A stretch of DNA of 11,045 nt, from contig DRLE01000150.1 of NCBI GenBank assembly GCA_011051475.1, positions 1 to 11,045 of the forward strand, read 5' to 3'. The notes beneath the pieces are model-generated. The model did not search any database. It was not told the origin of the DNA and saw only the letters and a program-made list of their open reading frames with translations. Shown in pieces: positions 5,971 through 11,045 of this stretch (positions are counted from its first letter, which is position 1; the number at the start of each line of letters is the position of its first letter). This DNA is from Gammaproteobacteria bacterium. GTDB lineage: Bacteria; Pseudomonadota; Gammaproteobacteria; SZUA-229. Made by a program: the position numbers and the translations under genes.

Positions 5971-8900
5971 TCAGCCCGAGGCAACGCCTGCCGCCCGTTG
6001 CCGCCGTATCATGTCAACAAATTCTTCCCTGCTTACAGGTTTGCAGTAATAGTAGCCCTGGTAAAACCGGCAGCCAAGGTCCCGCAACAGGGCCAGCTGC
6101 TCTGCCGTTTCCACGCCTTCTGCAATAACGTCTATCGCCAGGTTTGCGGCCATGCTCATAACCGTTTTGACGATAGCCCTGTCATTTTCACTGCTGGCAA
6201 TATTATTGATAAATGAACGGTCGATCTTGATCATATCGATGGGCAGTTGTTGCAAATAACGCAGGGAAGCATAACCGGTGCCGAAATCATCGATGGAGAT
6301 TTTCAGACCGATATCCTTCAGCTTCTGCAGCTTGACACTAACCTTTTGCGTATCCTCGATAAGGATGTTTTCGGTCACTTCCAGCTCGATACAGCAGGTT
6401 TTTGCCTGCCCCTCGATCAGCACACGCTGGATCATCTCGACAAAATCCTCCTCCTGGAACTGGCGCGGACTGACATTGATTGAGAGACTGCTCAGTTCGC
6501 TGCAACAGTCCCTGCTGCACCACAGCTCGGCTGTCAATTCACAGGACTGGCGCAGGACAAACTCTCCCAGTTGCAGAATCTGCCCGGTTTCATCCGCCAC
6601 CGGGATAAAGCTGTCCGGCGGCACTTCCCCGCGCTGCGGACTGTTCCAGCGCAGCAGGGCTTCAGCGCCGATAATACGGTTATCCGCTATGCTAACCTTG
6701 GGCTGGTAAACGACGTAAAACTCGTCCCGCGCCAGACCGTGGTAGATATCCGATTCCAGCTTCATGCGTTCCACCGCCGCAAGATTCATTTCACTGGAGA
6801 AGAACTGGAAATTGTCGCGGCCGCTGGCCTTGGCCTTGTACAGAGCCGTATCGGCGTGTTTTATCAGCGTTTCTGCCATTTCCCCGTCTTCAGGATAGAT
6901 GGCAACACCACAGCTGCAGGTAACCATCAGCATATGCTCGGATATACGGTAATGCTCCTTCAGGGAACGGTGCAGCTGTTCGGCCATGGCCGTAATGTGA
7001 TTGATGGCTGACTCACGGCTGTCAAAGCCGGATTGCAGAATCACAAATTCATCTCCCCCGAGTCGGGCTACCGTATCTTCCCGGCGAACACACTGCTGCA
7101 GTCGCTGCGCGACCTCGATCAGCATGGCGTCACCGACCGGATGACCGAGAGAATCATTGATTTTCTTGAAATTATCCAGGTCCATCATAACCACGGCCAG
7201 ACGCTTTTGCGTACGCCTGGCACCGGCAATAGCCAGCTGCAGGCGATCCTGGAGAAAGGCGCGGTTTGGCAGCCCTGTCAGGCTGTCGTAATACGCCATA
7301 TGCTTGATGCGCTCCTCGGTTCGGGTACGCTCGATTTCCGCCTCGGTTCGGGCAGCAAAAATGCGCATGACCGATTCATTAAACTCCCTGTTCTCAACCG
7401 GCCTTCTGAACATGGAAAACATCAGCCCCAGCGGTTTTCTTTGTGAATCAAACAGGGGAATACCGACATAACTCTGGAAATTCTCCTCGACAACAAACGC
7501 ATCATCCGGAAACTGTAGCGGCAGCTTGTCAGCAAAGGTTCTCACCTCCTGGCCAACAACATCTTCACAGGGCGTGCCCTTTAACGCATACTCCTGGTCA
7601 GGAAGAATCTCGCCATCCTGGTACAGAACCAGGGTTTTGAGCTTGTCAGGCTTATCCGGCAACAGAGTGACTATAGCGCAACAGTCGGCCTGCAATACAT
7701 CGGCCATATGTTCGATAATGGCCCTGAAAAAGTTCTCGCCGGTAGCGGCCGAGACACCCATCATGATTCGGGTAATAGCGGCCTCTGTTTTTCGTTGCTG
7801 CCTTAACTCCTCAAAAAACACCTGAATGACACTGGCCTCACTGGCAAAAGCCTGCAAGATCTCGAGCTCGTGCGGCGTGTACTCATGCACCCTTGTGGTA
7901 CTGGCCACATGTAAAACGCCAATGACCCTGTCATTACTGATCAATGGCACGGCAGCGCTTGACTGTACCTCATAGGCCTGGCGCAGGCGCTTGTGAGCCC
8001 GCTTATCCTGCATTGCATTTGTGATAACCTGCACAGTCCCCGATTTATAGACAGCCACATGAATAGAGGCTTCATCAAGACCGATTTCGAAATGACCTTC
8101 CGGCCTGTAGCCGGCATTGCTTTGCGCCACGCAGACCAGCTTGCCTTTACTGCTGTCATACAGGCTCAGAAAACACAGGTCATCATTCAGTGTCTCACAG
8201 GTGCGCTCAACCACAGTCTGAAGCAACTGCCCGAGATTCTCATGGCTGTGCAGAGCCCTGAGCAGTTCATTGCCAAATGCCAGGCGCTGCTGGTTTATCT
8301 GCTGCCTGTCCAGCAATTCACCCAGCTGAGCGGCAAAAATACCGAGTTCATCGGTTGAGGCCGGCTGGATTTTACTGTCCAGGGATTCAACCGGCGATTC
8401 AATCAGGCGTTTTAATGGCCCCAGTGACTGACTGAAGCTGAAAACAAACATCAGCGCGCCGGCCACGGCCAGACATTCCAGTAACAACCAGATAAAGAAG
8501 GTCTCCATACTGAAGAAACCCGTACGGGTCCAGTAGTACTGCACCAGCATGGTATCGATCAACAGGGGAATCATGGCGCCGATAAGAAACACCCGCATCT
8601 TGATCGTGACAATCGGCCTTTTCAGGCGAATCCCGGAAAACGCCTGGCCAAACAGGTCATAGGCACGCACAAAAATCGGCAGACCGACAATAATCGACAC
8701 GATCAGGGCAACCAGGTGAATACGGAACCAGTCGACAGGCTGCGCCCTGTAACCGGATGTCATCTCCAGGCTGAGAATGGTCATCGCCGGCGCCGCAGTA
8801 ATATAGGCCAGAAAAATCACCCAGTAATGCAGGGCGAAACGACGCAATGCCTTTTCCACCTTATCGGGCGATACTGCCTCCTGTTCGAGGTAAGCCGTCA

Positions 8901-9111
8901 GGGGGCGCGCATAATAGTGAAAGTAAACCAGGGACAGAACCAGGCTAACCACGATAAATGGCGCCATCAGAGGCGATGTTGCCATCGGCACCAGCTGCTC
9001 GAATGTAAAAAACCGGATATACAGCAAAAAAGAAAAGCCCACCACCGGCGGTAACAGCCAGGTCAGGGCGATCAGGCGCAAAAATCGCTTATGAAATTCT
9101 TTTGCTGTCAA
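5971..9111 (-). CDS. Membrane-bound c-di-GMP turnover protein (6TM-HAMP-GAF-GAF-GGDEF-EAL)
   Basis: A 1046-aa inner-membrane signalling protein. Six hydrophobic helices (about 13-33, 45-67, 94-115, 130-150, 173-195, 203-226) form an unrecognised membrane sensor. A HAMP-like linker (227-275) follows, then GAF 1 (about 285-430), GAF 2 (about 446-592), GGDEF (603-770) and EAL (780-1038). The GGDEF motif is intact at 685-689, with an inhibitory-site RxxD (R676-D679) five residues before it. The EAL domain keeps E817 (EAL), N879, E911/E914, DDFGTGYASL (941-950), KID (962-964), AEGVET (997-1002) and Q1018. Both diguanylate cyclase and phosphodiesterase activity are therefore possible; which dominates cannot be read. 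The start is a TTG with AAAGG about six bases ahead. The first in-frame Met (M43) would remove TM1, so TTG is preferred. The gene stands alone, and I see no clear terminator after it. Confidence 0.93.
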   Translation of the reverse strand: MTAKEFHKRFLRLIALTWLLPPVVGFSFLLYIRFFTFEQLVPMATSPLMAPFIVVSLVLSLVYFHYYARPLTAYLEQEAVSPDKVEKALRRFALHYWVIFLAYITAAPAMTILSLEMTSGYRAQPVDWFRIHLVALIVSIIVGLPIFVRAYDLFGQAFSGIRLKRPIVTIKMRVFLIGAMIPLLIDTMLVQYYWTRTGFFSMETFFIWLLLECLAVAGALMFVFSFSQSLGPLKRLIESPVESLDSKIQPASTDELGIFAAQLGELLDRQQINQQRLAFGNELLRALHSHENLGQLLQTVVERTCETLNDDLCFLSLYDSSKGKLVCVAQSNAGYRPEGHFEIGLDEASIHVAVYKSGTVQVITNAMQDKRAHKRLRQAYEVQSSAAVPLISNDRVIGVLHVASTTRVHEYTPHELEILQAFASEASVIQVFFEELRQQRKTEAAITRIMMGVSAATGENFFRAIIEHMADVLQADCCAIVTLLPDKPDKLKTLVLYQDGEILPDQEYALKGTPCEDVVGQEVRTFADKLPLQFPDDAFVVEENFQSYVGIPLFDSQRKPLGLMFSMFRRPVENREFNESVMRIFAARTEAEIERTRTEERIKHMAYYDSLTGLPNRAFLQDRLQLAIAGARRTQKRLAVVMMDLDNFKKINDSLGHPVGDAMLIEVAQRLQQCVRREDTVARLGGDEFVILQSGFDSRESAINHITAMAEQLHRSLKEHYRISEHMLMVTCSCGVAIYPEDGEMAETLIKHADTALYKAKASGRDNFQFFSSEMNLAAVERMKLESDIYHGLARDEFYVVYQPKVSIADNRIIGAEALLRWNSPQRGEVPPDSFIPVADETGQILQLGEFVLRQSCELTAELWCSRDCCSELSSLSINVSPRQFQEEDFVEMIQRVLIEGQAKTCCIELEVTENILIEDTQKVSVKLQKLKDIGLKISIDDFGTGYASLRYLQQLPIDMIKIDRSFINNIASSENDRAIVKTVMSMAANLAIDVIAEGVETAEQLALLRDLGCRFYQGYYYCKPVSREEFVDMIRRQRAAGVASG

Positions 9112-9161
9112 AACAGGCCTTTATATTCAGTAATATAGCTACATCTGAAGTATATACCTAA

Positions 9162-9311
9162 GGAGCCTCTGATTAATAACGATTTTGTCATCCTGAGCGC
9201 AGCGTAGCGAAGCCGAAGGATCTTTTATAACTGTGCAATCAACAGGTTGCGGAGCATAAGATTTTTCGACTCCACTTCGTTCCGCTCAAAATGACATTAA
9301 TCAGAGCTTCC
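9162..9311. repeat. Degenerate 150-bp palindromic (REP/MITE-like) intergenic element
   Basis: The left arm (9162-9222) and right arm (9260-9311) are imperfect inverted repeats. They share outer CTGATTAAT, GTCAT..TGAGCG, a CGAAG region and an inner CGAA..ATC, with a 9-base insertion in the left arm. The 39 bases at 9187-9225 recur near the window end with three substitutions and one insertion. No ORF lies inside, so it is a non-autonomous or structural repeat. Confidence 0.8.
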
Positions 9312-9399
9312 CTAATTCCCTGAAACAGCCCGGATATGCCATAAAAGCATGGGTTTCACTACCCTTTTCGGGTGGCTACGAAAACCCGACAGTTTAGGG

Positions 9400-9405
9400 T
9401 AGAAT
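9400..9405 (+). promoter_or_regulatory. Probable -10 box of the sat promoter
   Basis: TAGAAT is followed by a GC-rich discriminator (ACGCCCGC). The -35 region at 17-bp spacing (9377-9382, TACGAA) is weak, so an activator may be needed. Upstream, ACCC/GGGT (9361-9364 and 9370-9373) and CGGGT/ACCCG (9369-9373 and 9384-9388) inverted pairs could be a binding site. Transcription from here gives a leader of about 150 nt. Confidence 0.42.
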
Positions 9406-9469
9406 ACGCCCGCATTTTGCGTGGTTGATGTCTTTTTTTGAAACTCCGGCCTCACCCTCAGCACACGCT

Positions 9470-9551
9470 GGAACCGCAGAGGTTCCCTGTACAGAATTTT
9501 TTACCTGTTGGGCCGGCTTGCTTCAGGCAAGACCGGCGTAATAAAAAACCT
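9470..9551 (+). promoter_or_regulatory. Structured 5' leader of sat (two hairpins)
   Basis: GGAACC-GCAGA-GGTTCC (9470-9486) is a perfect 6-bp hairpin. A second one pairs GCCGGCTTGC (9512-9521) with GCAAG-A-CCGGC (9527-9537), leaving one bulged A. Flanking TTTTTTAC and GTAATAAAAAA can extend its base. The structure ends directly before the AGGAGA ribosome site (9552-9557). It matches no riboswitch class I know. Confidence 0.5.
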
Positions 9552-9562
9552 AGGAGATACAA

Positions 9563-10756
9563 ATGATTAAACCTCATGGTTCCGACGAACTGAATCCATT
9601 GTTCGTATATGACCCTGCTGAAAATGAAGCTCTGCAGAAGGAGGCAGAAACCCTGCCTTCACTGCTGGTCAGTTCAGCCACCGCAGCCAATGCCGTTATG
9701 CTGGGCGCAGGTTACTTTAACCCGCTGACCGGTTACATGAACAAGGCCGACGCACTTTCCGTCGCCAAGGACATGAAAACCACCGACGGCCTGTTCTGGC
9801 CCACCCCGGTTTTAAACCTGGTTGAAGATGCCGGCGATATCAAGGCCGGTGACCGCATCGCCCTGACCGACCCCAATGTTGAAGGCAATCCGATTCTTGC
9901 CGTGATGGACGTTGAAGCTGTTGAAGAATTCTCTGACGATGACATCGAAACCATCGCACAGAATGTCTACCGTCCCAGCCCCGACGAAGCCCACCCCGGC
10001 GTCGACGCCTTCAAGGCACAGGGCAAGGTTCTGCTGTCAGGCCCGATCCAGGTACTGAACTTCTCCTACTTCCTGACCGAGTTCCCGGACACCTTCCGCA
10101 CCGCGGTTGAAATCCGTAACGAAATCGCCGAGCGCGGCTGGAACAAGGTTGTTGCCTTCCAGACCCGTAACCCGATGCATCTGGCGCACGAAGAACTGTG
10201 CCACATGGCCATGGACCGCCTCGGTTGTGACGGCCTGGTTATCCACATGCTGCTGGGCAAGCTGAAGCCGGGTGATATCCCTGCGCCGGTTCGCGACGCC
10301 GCCATTCGCAAGATGGTTGAGCTGTACTTCCCGGAAAACAGCGCCATGGTTACCGGTTACGGTTTCGACATGCTCTACGCCGGCCCGAAAGAAGCCGTAC
10401 TGCACGCTGTCTTCCGCCAGAACATGGGCGCCACTCACTTCATTATCGGCCGTGACCACGCCGGTGTCGGCGACCACTACGGTGCCTTCGACGCGCAGGA
10501 AATTTTCGATAAGGAAGTACCCGAAGGCGCCCTGGAAATCGAAATCTTCCGCGCTGACCACACAGCCTACTCGAAGAAACTGAACAAGGTTGTGATGATG
10601 TGCGAAGCACCGGATCATGAAAAAGAAGACTTTGTTCTTCTGTCAGGCACCAAGGTCCGTGAAATGCTGGCCCAGGGCATCGCCCCGCCAAAAGAATTCT
10701 CACGTCCCGAAGTGGCGCAGATTCTGATGGACTACTACCAGAGCATCAACAAATAA
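9563..10756 (+). CDS. sat: ATP sulfurylase (sulfate adenylyltransferase), dissimilatory type
   Basis: A 397-aa cytoplasmic enzyme catalysing ATP + sulfate = APS + PPi. In sulfur oxidisers it runs in reverse, making ATP from the APS formed by APS reductase. It is the homo-oligomeric Sat type, not CysD/CysN. The PUA-like N-terminal domain runs to about 170. The catalytic domain holds QTRNPMHLAHEE (200-211), matching the QxRNPxHxxHE nucleotide-binding motif, and GRDHAGVGDHYG (296-307). LLSGTKVREML (359-369) is near the end. The length is typical of the family, and there is no C-terminal APS-kinase domain. AGGAGA five bases before the ATG fixes the start. Codon use is biased to CTG, GAA, AAC and CGT more than in neighbouring genes, suggesting high expression. 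It stands alone, with no aprAB neighbours in view, and has its own promoter and terminator. Confidence 0.97.
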   Translation: MIKPHGSDELNPLFVYDPAENEALQKEAETLPSLLVSSATAANAVMLGAGYFNPLTGYMNKADALSVAKDMKTTDGLFWPTPVLNLVEDAGDIKAGDRIALTDPNVEGNPILAVMDVEAVEEFSDDDIETIAQNVYRPSPDEAHPGVDAFKAQGKVLLSGPIQVLNFSYFLTEFPDTFRTAVEIRNEIAERGWNKVVAFQTRNPMHLAHEELCHMAMDRLGCDGLVIHMLLGKLKPGDIPAPVRDAAIRKMVELYFPENSAMVTGYGFDMLYAGPKEAVLHAVFRQNMGATHFIIGRDHAGVGDHYGAFDAQEIFDKEVPEGALEIEIFRADHTAYSKKLNKVVMMCEAPDHEKEDFVLLSGTKVREMLAQGIAPPKEFSRPEVAQILMDYYQSINK

Positions 10757-10775
10757 GCTGATCCTGGTTAGCAGC

Positions 10776-10814
10776 AAAAACGGCGCTTGCCTGTGAAGGT
10801 AAGCGCCGTTTTTT
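10776..10814 (+). terminator. Rho-independent terminator of sat
   Basis: CGGCGCTTGCC (10781-10791) pairs with GGTAAGCGCCG (10798-10808), with one G-T wobble and a TGTGAA loop. It is preceded by five A and followed by six T, and starts 20 bp after the sat stop codon. Confidence 0.93.
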
Positions 10815-10842
10815 ATGCGTGGTGTTTTTTTAAAAGCTGAAC

Positions 10843-10866
10843 CGCAGAGGCGCAGAGACGCAGAGA
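10843..10866 (+). repeat. Three tandem octamers CGCAGAGR
   Basis: CGCAGAGG, CGCAGAGA and CGCAGAGA lie end to end in non-coding DNA after the sat terminator. No gene or promoter is seen around them. Confidence 0.85.
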
Positions 10867-10928
10867 AATGCAAAAAGCACTGGTCCGCAAAAAACGCAAA
10901 TGTTTAAAAGCGTAATAACTTTGCTTTT

Positions 10929-10948
10929 CGCAGATGAACGCAGATATT
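10929..10948 (+). repeat. Two tandem decamers CGCAGATNWW
   Basis: CGCAGATGAA and CGCAGATATT lie in direct succession. They share CGCAGA with the octamers 60 bp upstream and lie 9 bp before the palindromic element, forming a mosaic of short repeats. Confidence 0.7.
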
Positions 10949-10957
10949 ATTTTTCAT

Positions 10958-11045
10958 GTCATCCTGAGCGGAGCGTTAGCGCAGTCGAAGGATCTTTACC
11001 ACAAAACGATAATGGTGAACAGGATCCTTCGACTTCACTACGTTA
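10958..11045. repeat. Second copy of the palindromic intergenic element (cut by window end)
   Basis: The left arm (10958-10997) matches 9187-9225 with three substitutions and one inserted T. After a spacer of about 23 bases, an inverted right arm begins at 11021 (GGATCCTTCGACTTC) and runs off the window end. The arms are closer to each other than those of the sat-upstream copy, so this copy looks younger or less decayed. Confidence 0.83.

Noticed and set aside
9470..9551. SAM or other known riboswitch before sat
   Set aside because: Two simple hairpins without the conserved core of any class I know; kept only as a structured leader.
9112..9562. Small protein or tRNA gene in the gap before sat
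   Set aside because: No ORF with a start and ribosome site and no cloverleaf found; the gap is explained by the palindromic element, promoter and leader.
10037..10618. 193-codon open frame on the minus strand inside sat
   Set aside because: It lies fully antisense to a well-supported ATP sulfurylase; its protein is low in recognisable motifs, and the frame is open because of the biased codon use of sat.
10836..11045. CRISPR array
   Set aside because: The repeats are 8-10 bp and adjacent, with no 25-40 bp repeats and no regular spacers; the 39-bp element occurs once on each side of sat.

Overview
The window most likely comes from the chromosome of a sulfur-oxidising, probably autotrophic gammaproteobacterium (Chromatiales or sulfur-symbiont type). 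Three genes point this way: a secreted Gly/Tyr/Asn-rich sulfur globule protein, a homo-oligomeric ATP sulfurylase (sat) of the kind used in dissimilatory sulfur oxidation, and the end of a membrane-bound proton/sodium-pumping pyrophosphatase (hppA). No single gene fixes the species.

Layout. (1) 1-357 is the 3' end of hppA, closed by a hairpin terminator it shares with the convergent operon. (2) 3746-432, minus strand, is a two-gene operon. It encodes an outer-membrane TPR/beta-barrel protein resembling Slam (DUF560) transporters, then a secreted LysM-FecR protein whose C-terminal third looks like a TbpB-type small beta-barrel. Together they look like a type XI secretion (Slam) transporter with its cargo, the most interesting system here. 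(3) 3928-5236, plus strand, holds a YdcH-like small protein, a short DksA/TraR zinc-finger protein with altered tip residues, and an 8-stranded-type outer-membrane barrel. (4) A 23-bp perfect inverted repeat separates this from the convergent sulfur globule gene (5791-5357), which has a good sigma70-like promoter overlapped by a palindrome. (5) 9111-5971, minus strand, is a 1046-aa membrane c-di-GMP protein with six TM segments, HAMP-like linker, GAF, GAF, GGDEF and EAL, started by TTG. (6) 9112-9562 is a 451-bp intergenic region with a degenerate 150-bp palindromic repeat, a probable sat promoter and a structured leader. (7) 9563-10756 is sat with its own terminator. (8) The rest (10757-11045) is non-coding: tandem octamers and decamers, then a second, truncated copy of the palindromic repeat.

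How they fit together. In sulfur oxidisers Sat runs toward ATP, consuming APS and pyrophosphate, and HppA stores pyrophosphate energy as an ion gradient, so both draw on the same PPi pool. The globule protein would coat stored sulfur, an intermediate upstream of Sat. The surface operon, the OMP and the c-di-GMP protein suggest envelope and lifestyle control. Any direct link between these and sulfur metabolism is inference.
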